Below are positions 48,853 through 56,103 of a stretch of 64,000 bases of DNA, one piece after another. The notes below the pieces were generated by a model. It saw only the letters and a program-made list of their open reading frames with translations. It made no database searches and was not told where the DNA came from. The stretch comes from Streptomyces wedmorensis. GTDB taxonomy: Bacteria > Actinomycetota > Actinomycetes > Streptomycetales > Streptomycetaceae. The first letter of the stretch is position 1. Every line of letters begins with the position of its first letter. Made by a program: the position numbers and the translations under genes. The stretch covers positions 186,001-250,000 of the forward strand of contig NZ_JNWK01000005.1 in assembly GCF_000716445.1 (NCBI RefSeq), in the 5' to 3' direction.

Positions 48853-50355
48853 TCAGAGCTCCTCGGCAGCCTCACCGTCCGTCGGATCGGACGCCGTCCG
48901 ATCCCGCTGCGTGACGCCCCGGCCCGCGGGGCCGACCCCGGACGACGTGTCCATCCGCCGGTCCAGGGCCTCCAGCGCGCGCCTGGCCAGGCCGTTCGAG
49001 CGGACCATGCCGCCGAGGGTGGCCGAGCCGCGCGTGATGTCGGCGAAGGCGTTCCACGCCGGCCGCAGACCGGTGATCGCCGCGTGCAGCAGCCCCGGGC
49101 GGCGCTCGAAGACGGCGAGCATCCGGCGCCCGACCGCCATCTCGACGCCGAGCCCCGCCTTGATGGCGAAGGCGTAGTTCAGGGCCTGACGCCGGGCGTC
49201 CACCGCGTCGTTCGCCTCCGCGACCCGTACCGCCCACTCGCCCGCGAGGCGTCCCGAGCGGAGCGCGTACGAGATGCCCTCGCGCGTCCAGGGCTCCAGG
49301 AGTCCGGCCGCGTCGCCGCAGACGAGGACCCGGCCGCGGGAGAGCGGCGAGTCGTCGGTGCGGCAGCGGGTGAGATGGCCGGAGGAGATCGTGGGCTCGA
49401 AGCCGGAGAGGCCGAGCCGGGCGACGAAGTCCTCCATGTACCGCTTGGTGGCGGCGCCCTCGCCACGCGCCGAGATGACGCCGACGGTCAGCGTGTCGCC
49501 CTTGGGGAAGACCCAGCCGTAACTGCCGGGCATCGGGCCCCAGTCGATGAGGACGCGACCCTTCCAGTCCTCGGCGACGGACGGCGGCACGGGGATCTCC
49601 GCTTCCAGGCCCAGGTCGACCTGGCCGAGCCTCACCCCGACATGAGCGCCTATCCGGCTGGCGCTGCCGTCGGCACCGACGACCGCGCGGGCGAGGACGG
49701 TCTCGCCGCCGCCCAGGACGACGGCGACGGTCCGCCGGTCCGGCACGGCCGGGCCGTGCTGCTCCACCCGGACCACCGTGGCACCGGTCCGCAGTTCGGC
49801 GCCGGCCTTCTGCGCGTGCTCGACGAGCTGCGCGTCGAACTCGGGGCGGTTGATGAGCCCGAAGAGCATCCGGCGCGAGCGGCGGGTGCGGGCGAAGCGT
49901 CCGTCCAGCGAGAAGGTGACGGCGTGCACCCGGTCCTGGAGGGGCAGTTCGAAGCCCGGCGGGAGCGAGTCGCGGGAGGGGCCGATGATGCCGCCGCCGC
50001 AGGTCTTGTAGCGGGGCAGCTCGGACTTCTCCAGGAGCAGCACCCGGCGCCCGGCCACCGCCGCCGCGTAGGCCGCGGAGGCTCCGGCAGGTCCCGCGCC
50101 GACGACGACCACGTCCCAGACGTCCGCGGACTCGTCCGCCGCGTCGTCGTCCGCCCCGTGCGCCGCCTCGTCGCCGGCCGCGTCCCGGTCCGCATCGACC
50201 GACGTGTCGCCGTCCGCCTCGACCGACGTCGCCGCGGCGTCCCGGTTCGGGTCCTGGTCCGCTTCCTTCGCCGCCTCCGCACCGGTGCCCTCGGGAGCCG
50301 CCTCGGCGGGCTCGGTGTGCTCCGGACCGGCGTTCTCTCCGTGCTCGCTGCTCAC
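48853..50355 (-). CDS. Geranylgeranyl reductase-family FAD oxidoreductase
   Basis: This 500-aa protein has an acidic low-complexity N-terminus (about residues 1-78, rich in Ala, Glu, Asp) followed by a flavoprotein of the geranylgeranyl reductase family. Motifs are the GxGxxG FAD site VVVVGAGPAGASAAYAAAVAG, LPRYKTCGGGIIGPSRDSLP (with the family's Cys), FDAQLVEHAQKAGAEL, and the second FAD motif VLVCGDAAGLLEPWTREGISYAL. These enzymes saturate isoprenoid chains, for instance menaquinone side chains or lipids. GTG 50355 starts MSSEHGENAG. Divergent from the M20 peptidase gene. Confidence 0.86.
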   Translation of the reverse strand: MSSEHGENAGPEHTEPAEAAPEGTGAEAAKEADQDPNRDAAATSVEADGDTSVDADRDAAGDEAAHGADDDAADESADVWDVVVVGAGPAGASAAYAAAVAGRRVLLLEKSELPRYKTCGGGIIGPSRDSLPPGFELPLQDRVHAVTFSLDGRFARTRRSRRMLFGLINRPEFDAQLVEHAQKAGAELRTGATVVRVEQHGPAVPDRRTVAVVLGGGETVLARAVVGADGSASRIGAHVGVRLGQVDLGLEAEIPVPPSVAEDWKGRVLIDWGPMPGSYGWVFPKGDTLTVGVISARGEGAATKRYMEDFVARLGLSGFEPTISSGHLTRCRTDDSPLSRGRVLVCGDAAGLLEPWTREGISYALRSGRLAGEWAVRVAEANDAVDARRQALNYAFAIKAGLGVEMAVGRRMLAVFERRPGLLHAAITGLRPAWNAFADITRGSATLGGMVRSNGLARRALEALDRRMDTSSGVGPAGRGVTQRDRTASDPTDGEAAEEL

Positions 50356-50400
50356 GATGTTCTTCTGCTCCTGATCCGACCGGTGGTCTGCTCCTGACGC

Positions 50401-50439
50401 ATCCTACGGCGCGGTAGCCAGGCCACAGAGCCGTAGGAT
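50401..50439. promoter_or_regulatory. Divergent promoters sharing GCCGTAGGAT
   Basis: The 10-mer GCCGTAGGAT occurs at 50430-50439 (plus strand) and, inverted, at 50401-50410 (minus strand), 19 nt apart. Each contains TAGGAT, a good actinomycete -10. They face away from each other toward the M20 peptidase and the geranylgeranyl reductase genes, so they are probably paired promoters, perhaps with a shared operator. Confidence 0.5.
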
Positions 50440-50519
50440 CGACGGTGCGTTCGCCGTACCACGACCTACGCCGAACGCCGTCCCTCCGTCGTAACGTCGC
50501 ACCCACCAGGAGCGTGCCC

Positions 50520-51884
50520 ATGTCCTCCAATCCGATCGCCGAGACCGTCCGGTCCCTGATGCCCACGGCCAAGGCCGAGCTGGCCGCTCTGGTGGCCTTC
50601 GAGTCGGTGGCGGACGAGGCCGTGGCGCCGCGCAGCGAGTGCGAGGCCGCGGCGAACTGGGTCGCGGACGCCCTGCGCGCCGAGGACTTCCAGGACGTCG
50701 CGCTGCTCGACACCCCGGACGGCTCCCAGTCCGTGTACGGCGTCCTGCCCGGCCCGGCCGGCGCGCCGACCGTCCTGCTGTACGCGCACTACGACGTCCA
50801 GCCGAAGCTCGACGAGTCCGCCTGGCTCACCCCGCCGTTCGAGCTGACCGAGCGCGACGGACGCTGGTACGGGCGCGGCGCCGCCGACTGCAAGGGCGGC
50901 TTCGTCATGCACCTCCTCGCGCTGCGCGCCCTGAAGGCGAACGGCGGCGTCCCGGTCACGGTCAAGGTGATCGTGGAGGGTTCGGAGGAGCAGGGCACCG
51001 GTGGTCTGGAGCGGTACGCGGAGCAGCACCCCGAACTGCTCGCGGCCGACGCGATCGTGATCGGCGACGCGGGCAACTTCCGCGTGGGCCTGCCGACCGT
51101 GACGGCGACGCTGCGCGGCATGACGATGATCCGCGTGCAGATCGACACCCTGGAAGGCAACCTGCACTCCGGTCAGTTCGGCGGCGCCGCCCCGGACGCG
51201 CTGGCCGCGCTGATCCGCGTCCTGGACTCGCTGCGCGCCGAGGACGGCTCGACCGTCGTCGACGGTCTGCCGGGCGACCAGGTGTGGGAGGGGCTGCAGT
51301 ACCCGGAGGAAGACTTCCGTCAGGACGCCAAGGTCCTGACGGGCGTGTCCCTGCCGGGCTCCGGTACGGTCGCCGACCGCATCTGGGCCCGTCCGGCCGT
51401 CACCGTGGTCGGCATCGACTGCCACCCGGTGGCCGGGGCGACCCCGTCGATCCCGAAGTCGGCCCGCGCCCAGCTGAGCCTGCGGGTGCCGCCGGGCCAG
51501 GACGCGGCCGAGGCGACGAAGCTGCTCTACGCCCACATCGAGAAGCACACCCCGTGGAACGCGCGGGTGTCCCTGGAGCAGGTCGGTCAGGGCCAGGCCT
51601 TCCAGGCGGACACGTCGAGCCCGGCGTACGCGTCGATGGCCGACGCGATGCGGATCGCGTACCCGGGTGAGGAGATGCAGACGGCGGGCATGGGCGGCTC
51701 GATCCCGCTGTGCAACACGCTGGCCTCGCTGTACCCGGAGTCGGAGATCCTGCTGATCGGCCTGAGCGAGCCCGAGGCGCAGATCCACGCGCCCAACGAG
51801 TCCGTCTCGCCGGAGGAGCTGGAGCGCCTCTCGGTGGCCGAGGCCCACTTCCTGCTCAACTACGCCCGCTCGAAGCAGGGCTGA
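50520..51884 (+). CDS. M20-family dipeptidase
   Basis: This 454-aa zinc peptidase of the M20 family (CNDP/DapE-like) shows VLLYAHYDVQP (metal His), YGRGAADCKGGFVMHLLALRAL (bridging Asp), EGSEEQGTGGLERY (catalytic and metal Glu), and the C-terminal HAPNESVSPEELER (metal His). It should hydrolyse dipeptides or N-acyl amino acids in the cytoplasm. AGGAG (50508-50512) is 7 nt before the ATG. An in-frame earlier start exists, but the ribosome site supports 50520. Confidence 0.88.
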   Translation: MSSNPIAETVRSLMPTAKAELAALVAFESVADEAVAPRSECEAAANWVADALRAEDFQDVALLDTPDGSQSVYGVLPGPAGAPTVLLYAHYDVQPKLDESAWLTPPFELTERDGRWYGRGAADCKGGFVMHLLALRALKANGGVPVTVKVIVEGSEEQGTGGLERYAEQHPELLAADAIVIGDAGNFRVGLPTVTATLRGMTMIRVQIDTLEGNLHSGQFGGAAPDALAALIRVLDSLRAEDGSTVVDGLPGDQVWEGLQYPEEDFRQDAKVLTGVSLPGSGTVADRIWARPAVTVVGIDCHPVAGATPSIPKSARAQLSLRVPPGQDAAEATKLLYAHIEKHTPWNARVSLEQVGQGQAFQADTSSPAYASMADAMRIAYPGEEMQTAGMGGSIPLCNTLASLYPESEILLIGLSEPEAQIHAPNESVSPEELERLSVAEAHFLLNYARSKQG

Positions 51885-51932
51885 CCCCGGTTCGGCGTCC
51901 GCGCTCGGCGAACCTCGCCGAGAGCGTAGAGG

Positions 51933-51972
51933 CATACGGCGGACCTGCGCGGATGCGTAGGTTCGCCGTATG
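51933..51972. repeat. 18-bp inverted repeat ending at the MBL start codon
   Basis: The arms CATACGGCGGACCTGCGC (51933-51950) and GCGTAGGTTCGCCGTATG (51955-51972) pair at 16 of 18 positions around GGAT. The right arm includes a TAGGTT -10-like hexamer (51958-51963) and the ATG of the MBL gene (51970). It may be a large operator over a leaderless promoter, or an RNA hairpin at the 5' end. Confidence 0.6.
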
Positions 51973-52659
51973 GCATCCATCGGACTCACCCGGATCACCC
52001 CGCGGCTGCACCTCCTCGACTTCTCCATCGGCCAGGCCTACCTCTGGCGGGACGGGGAGGAGCTGACCCTGATCGACGCCGGCTGGGTCGGCTCGGCGCC
52101 CGCGATCGCCGAGGCGATACGGACGGCGGGCCTCGATCCGGCCGGTCTGCGCCGGATCGTGCTCACGCACTGCCACCGCGACCACGTGGGTGCGGCGGGC
52201 GAGCTGGCGGAGCTGTACGGCGCCGAGATCATCGCGCACCGCCTCGACGCGCCGGTCGTCCGGGGCGAGGCGCCCGTGCCCGATCCCGACCTCCTCGAAT
52301 GGGAGGTCCCGCTGTTCGAGCACGGCCTGACCGTGCCGGAGGCGCCGCCGACGCGGGTGGACCGCGAGGTCGAGGACGGCGAGGAGTTCGGGTTCGGCGA
52401 CGGCACGGTGGTCGTCCACACCCCCGGTCACACCCCCGGCTCGATCGCCGTCCATCTGCCGCGCCACGGCGTGCTGTTCACCGGGGACACGGTGGCGACG
52501 GTGCAGGGTGTGACCTTCGGCGTCTTCCATGTCGACCGCGCGCTCGCGATGGACTCGATGCGGACGCTGGCGAAGCTCCGCCCGTCGGTGCTCTGCTGCG
52601 GGCACGGCGCCCCGGTGGTCACGGACGCGGCGGACCTGCTGGCCGGCGCGGTCGCGTAG
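51970..52659 (+). CDS. MBL-fold metallo-hydrolase (glyoxalase II-like)
   Basis: This 229-aa protein has a clear metallo-beta-lactamase fold with a full metal-binding set: HCHRDH (THCHRDHVGAAG), HTPGHTPGSIAVHL, and the bridging Asp in LFTGDTVATVQG, plus a C-terminal CGHGAPV. It resembles hydroxyacylglutathione hydrolase-like enzymes of broad function. The start codon is 6 nt after TAGGTT, so a leaderless transcript is likely, and it lies inside a large inverted repeat. It is not related closely to the UlaG-like protein of the clavam locus. Confidence 0.87.
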   Translation: MASIGLTRITPRLHLLDFSIGQAYLWRDGEELTLIDAGWVGSAPAIAEAIRTAGLDPAGLRRIVLTHCHRDHVGAAGELAELYGAEIIAHRLDAPVVRGEAPVPDPDLLEWEVPLFEHGLTVPEAPPTRVDREVEDGEEFGFGDGTVVVHTPGHTPGSIAVHLPRHGVLFTGDTVATVQGVTFGVFHVDRALAMDSMRTLAKLRPSVLCCGHGAPVVTDAADLLAGAVA

Positions 52660-52668
52660 ACGCGGGGA

Positions 52669-53703
52669 TCACCCCACCGGGACCCCGGCCTCCAGGTTGA
52701 GGACCGTGCCGCGTTCGCGGGCGCGGAGGGCCCAGCGGAGGCGGCGGTAGCGGACGGGGGGCAGCAGTTCGGCGGCCTCCTCCTCGGTGACGAAACGCCA
52801 GTCGCGGAGTTCGGCGCCGGGGAGGTGCAGGCGCGCGGTGTCGTCGCCGCGGAGGGTGCCGCCGTCGAAGAGGAGGCGCAGCCCGCCGTAGCCGGGCGGC
52901 TGGGCGCGTTCCCAGTCGACGAGCAGCAGGCGGGGTACGGCGTCGAGTTCGAGGCCGATCTCCTCGGCGACCTCGCGCATGCCGGCCCGGGCGGGCGGTT
53001 CGCCGGGCTCGACGACGCCGCCGGGAAACTCCCAGCCGGGCTTGTAGGTGGGGTCGACGAGCAGGAAGCGGTCCTGTTCGTCGAAGAGCAGGACACCGGC
53101 CGCGAGGGTCTCGCCGGTGGGCTCGGGGGTCTGGACGATGCCGCAGGGGGCGGCCCGGCCGGCCATGACCGCGTCGGCGACGGTCCGGGCGGCCTCGGTC
53201 ACGGTGAGGCCCGAGGTGTCGACGGTGTACGCGTCGGCGGCGAGCCAGTCCAGGGCGGCGCGGTACGGCGGGAGGTGCGCGTGGCACCACTCGCGGACGC
53301 GTGCGTCGATCTCGGGGTCGCCGTATTCCGACCGGCCGTCGATCCGTTGCCGCAGGATCGTTTCCTCCGGTGCGAGCAGGACATGGCGCACCTCGATCCG
53401 GCGCGCCGCGAGGCCGCCGAAGATCTCGTCCCGGTACTCCTGCCGGAGCAGCGTCATGGGGACGACCAGCACGCCGCCGACCTCCGCGAGCAGCGCGGCG
53501 GCGGTGTCGACGACCAGGCGGCGCCAGATCGGCAGGTCCTGGTAGTCCTCGACCTCGGCGAGCCGCTTGGCCGGCAGGAGGCGGCGCAGTCCCCCGCCGG
53601 TGACCTCGGGGTCGTACAGGGTGCTGTGCGGGATCAGATCGACCAGCTCGCGCGCGGTGCTGGACTTCCCCGCGCCGAACGTCCCGTTGATCCAGACGAT
53701 CAC
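52669..53703 (-). CDS. P-loop kinase fused to NUDIX hydrolase
   Basis: This 344-aa protein joins an N-terminal P-loop nucleotide kinase-like domain (IVWINGTFGAGKSSTARELV, Walker A GTFGAGKS; TmrB/AAA_33-like) to a C-terminal NUDIX domain. The NUDIX box is complete: GGVVEPGEPPARAGMREVAEEIG, matching G-x5-E-x7-REUxEExGU. The kinase half resembles tunicamycin-resistance protein TmrB. Joint kinase and NUDIX activity suggests salvage or cleaning of a nucleotide-like metabolite. GTG 53703 starts MIVWING. Substrate unknown. Confidence 0.84.
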   Translation of the reverse strand: MIVWINGTFGAGKSSTARELVDLIPHSTLYDPEVTGGGLRRLLPAKRLAEVEDYQDLPIWRRLVVDTAAALLAEVGGVLVVPMTLLRQEYRDEIFGGLAARRIEVRHVLLAPEETILRQRIDGRSEYGDPEIDARVREWCHAHLPPYRAALDWLAADAYTVDTSGLTVTEAARTVADAVMAGRAAPCGIVQTPEPTGETLAAGVLLFDEQDRFLLVDPTYKPGWEFPGGVVEPGEPPARAGMREVAEEIGLELDAVPRLLLVDWERAQPPGYGGLRLLFDGGTLRGDDTARLHLPGAELRDWRFVTEEEAAELLPPVRYRRLRWALRARERGTVLNLEAGVPVG

Positions 53704-53871
53704 GATTCCCCCTCATCGGTAGCCCACTGTGGCTTGCCCTCAACACCCTGCCACGGAAACCACGAACACATGTCCGACCGATGGGGCGCCCCGATCGGAC
53801 GTCCTCCCGGGCGTACGGGGGTGGGTGACGGGACGCCATGCGCGGCGCGCGCCGTCGCCGGGCGACCCGCC

Positions 53872-54867
53872 TCAGGAACCGCCCCAGGCGCCCTCTCCAC
53901 CGCCGGAAGCCGCCCACGCTCCGCCGTCACGCGCGCGCGTGGCGGCCGCCGCGGCGCCGAGGAGGCCGGCGTCGGTGCCGGTGAGGGCCGGCACGACGGT
54001 GAGGTCGCGGACGAAGGAGAGGGTGGCGTAGGCGCCGAGGCCGCGCCGGAGCGGGGCGAAGAGGACTTCGCCGGCGCCCGCGACGCCACCGCCGACGACG
54101 GCGATGTCGATCTCGACGAGGGCGGCTGTGGCGGCGATGCCCGCCGCGAGCGCCTGGGCCGCGCGTTCGAACGAGGCGAGGGCGATCGGGTCCCCGGCGT
54201 GGGCGGAGGCGGCCACCGCGGCGGCGGACACGTCGCCGTCGGGCCCCGGCCGCCAGCCGTTCTCCAGGGCGCGGCGGGCGAGGTGGGGGCCGCTGGCGAT
54301 GCGTTCGACGCAGCCCCGCGCGCCGCAGGCGCAGACGTCGCCGTCCAGGTCCACCACGACGTGGCCGATGTGGCCGGCGTTTCCGGTGGGGCCGGGGTGG
54401 ATCCGTCCGCCGAGGACGAGGCCGCCGCCGACACCCGTGGAGACCACGAGGCACAGGGCGTTGTCGTGGCCCCTGGCCGCCCCGACCCAATGTTCGGCCG
54501 CCGTCATGGCGACGCCGTCGCCGACGAGGGTGACGGCCCGTCCGCCCGTGACCCGACGGACGCGTTCGACGAGCGGGTAGTCGCGCCAGCCGGGCACGTT
54601 CACCGGGCTCACGGTCCCCCGTGAGGCGTCGACGGGGCCGGCGCTGCCGATGCCGACCGCCCCGGCGGCGTCCCACAGCGGCGAGGCGGCGAGGGCGGCG
54701 AGCACCTCCTCGACCGCGCGCATCACCGTTTCGCCGGACTCACGCGCGGGCGTGGGCCGCTGGGTCCGGTGCAGGACGCGACCCGCCGCGTCGACCAGGG
54801 CCCCGGCGATCTTGGTTCCGCCGATGTCGAGCGCGGCGACGAGACCCGCGGCGAAGTCGGTGTGCAT
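53872..54867 (-). CDS. ROK-family sugar kinase
   Basis: This 331-aa enzyme has the ROK kinase signatures ALDIGGTKIAGALVDAAG (ATP phosphate loop), GIGSAGPVDASRGTVSPVN, GNAGHIGHVVVD with the catalytic region, and the zinc motif CACGARGCVERIASG. No helix-turn-helix is present, so it is a kinase (glucokinase/N-acetylmannosamine kinase-like) rather than a repressor. ATG 54867 (MHTDFAAGLVAALD) is preferred. It is divergent from a LacI gene, with a 12-bp operator between, so sugar-dependent control is likely. Confidence 0.87.
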   Translation of the reverse strand: MHTDFAAGLVAALDIGGTKIAGALVDAAGRVLHRTQRPTPARESGETVMRAVEEVLAALAASPLWDAAGAVGIGSAGPVDASRGTVSPVNVPGWRDYPLVERVRRVTGGRAVTLVGDGVAMTAAEHWVGAARGHDNALCLVVSTGVGGGLVLGGRIHPGPTGNAGHIGHVVVDLDGDVCACGARGCVERIASGPHLARRALENGWRPGPDGDVSAAAVAASAHAGDPIALASFERAAQALAAGIAATAALVEIDIAVVGGGVAGAGEVLFAPLRRGLGAYATLSFVRDLTVVPALTGTDAGLLGAAAAATRARDGGAWAASGGGEGAWGGS

Positions 54868-54930
54868 GTACGTGGAGTCTCCAGTCGGCGGCCGGGAGCG
54901 AGGGGTCGTTCCATCCAGTCTCCCAGGGCC

Positions 54931-54957
54931 TTGACAACGTTGTCCAGGCCCTATGCT
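54931..54957. promoter_or_regulatory. LacI-type operator between ROK kinase and lacI
   Basis: GACAACGTTGTC (54933-54944) is a perfect 12-bp palindrome of the LacI/GalR type, overlapping TTGACA (54931-54936), a good -35 for the rightward promoter; TATGCT (54952-54957) may be the -10, though spacing is short (15 nt). It should bind the adjacent LacI protein. Confidence 0.65.
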
Positions 54958-55012
54958 CGACCTGAGACCAGGATCTCGCCAGGATCCCGACACGACGGAG
55001 GAACCGCGCACC

Positions 55013-56044
55013 GTGGCCGACACCGCCCGCCACCCCGAGAACCGCTACGGCAATCGGCCCACGATGAAGGACGTCGCCGCCCGGGCGGGCGTCGGCCTCA
55101 AGACGGTGTCCCGGGTCGTGAACGGCGAACCGGGAGTCACCCCCGACACCGAGCGCCGGGTGCGGGAGGCCATCGAGATACTCGGCTTCCGCCGCAACGA
55201 CAGCGCGCGGGTCCTGCGCAAGGGCCGGACCGCGACCGTCGGACTGGTCCTCGAGGACCTCGCCGACCCTTTCTACGGGCCGCTCAGCCGCGCGGTCGAG
55301 GAGGTCGCGCGGGCGCACGGGGCGCTCCTCATCAACGGGTCGAGCGCCGAGGACCCGGAGCGTGAGCAGGAGTTGGCGCTCGCGCTGTGCGCGCGCCGGG
55401 TCGACGGCCTCATCGTCATTCCCTCCGGCGACGACCACCGCTACCTGGAACCGGAGATCAGGGCGGGCGTCGCCACGGTCTTCGTCGACCGTCCGGCCGG
55501 CCGCATCGACGCCGACGCCGTCCTGTCCGACAGCTTCGGCGGGGCCCGGGACGGCGTGGCCCACCTCATCGCCCACGGCCACCGCCGGATCGGCTTCATC
55601 GGCGACCGGCCCCGCATCCACACCTCGGCCGAACGCCTGCGCGGCTACCGCGCGGCGATGGAGGACGCGGGCCTGCCGGTCAGGGACGAGTGGGTCTCGC
55701 TCGGCTCCACCGACCCGGGGCGGGTGAGCACGGCGGTACGCGAGCTGCTGACCGCGCCCGAGCCGGTGACGGCACTGTTCGCCGGCAACAACCGGGTCAC
55801 GGTCACCGTGGTCCGCGCCCTCGCCGACCACCCGCGTCCCGTCGCCCTCGTCGGCTTCGACGACATCGAACTGGCCGACCTGCTCGGCGTGACGGTCATC
55901 GCGCAGGACGCCGCCGCGCTCGGCCGTACGGCGGCGGAGCGGCTCTTCCGCCGCCTCGACGGCGCCGACGAGGCGCCGGCGCGCGTCGTCCTCGGCACGA
56001 CCCTCCTCGCCCGCGGCTCGGGCGAGACGCCGCCGGCCGCCTGA
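55013..56044 (+). CDS. LacI-family transcriptional regulator
   Basis: This 343-aa regulator has the LacI helix-turn-helix and hinge (TMKDVAARAGVGLKTVSRVVNGEPGVTPDT, GFRRNDSARVLRKG) and a periplasmic-binding-protein-like sensor domain (VGLVLEDLADPFYGPLSRAVE, RVDGLIVIPSGDDH, GHRRIGFIGDRPRIHTSAERLRG, VALVGFDDIELADLLGVTVI). GTG 55013 has GGAGGA (54997-55002) upstream. The palindrome at 54933-54944 is its likely operator, controlling itself and the divergent ROK kinase. Confidence 0.9.
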   Translation: MADTARHPENRYGNRPTMKDVAARAGVGLKTVSRVVNGEPGVTPDTERRVREAIEILGFRRNDSARVLRKGRTATVGLVLEDLADPFYGPLSRAVEEVARAHGALLINGSSAEDPEREQELALALCARRVDGLIVIPSGDDHRYLEPEIRAGVATVFVDRPAGRIDADAVLSDSFGGARDGVAHLIAHGHRRIGFIGDRPRIHTSAERLRGYRAAMEDAGLPVRDEWVSLGSTDPGRVSTAVRELLTAPEPVTALFAGNNRVTVTVVRALADHPRPVALVGFDDIELADLLGVTVIAQDAAALGRTAAERLFRRLDGADEAPARVVLGTTLLARGSGETPPAA

Positions 56045-56103
56045 GACCCCATGTTCCGGGCGCCCGGAGCGGCGTCTTCCCTCGCCGGCCGCTCGGGTCC
56101 GCC

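Noticed and set aside
46093..50397. Plus-strand open frame of over 1400 codons
   Set aside because: It is antisense to the histidine kinase, TetR and reductase genes and encodes Gly/Arg-rich sequence; an artefact of very high GC.
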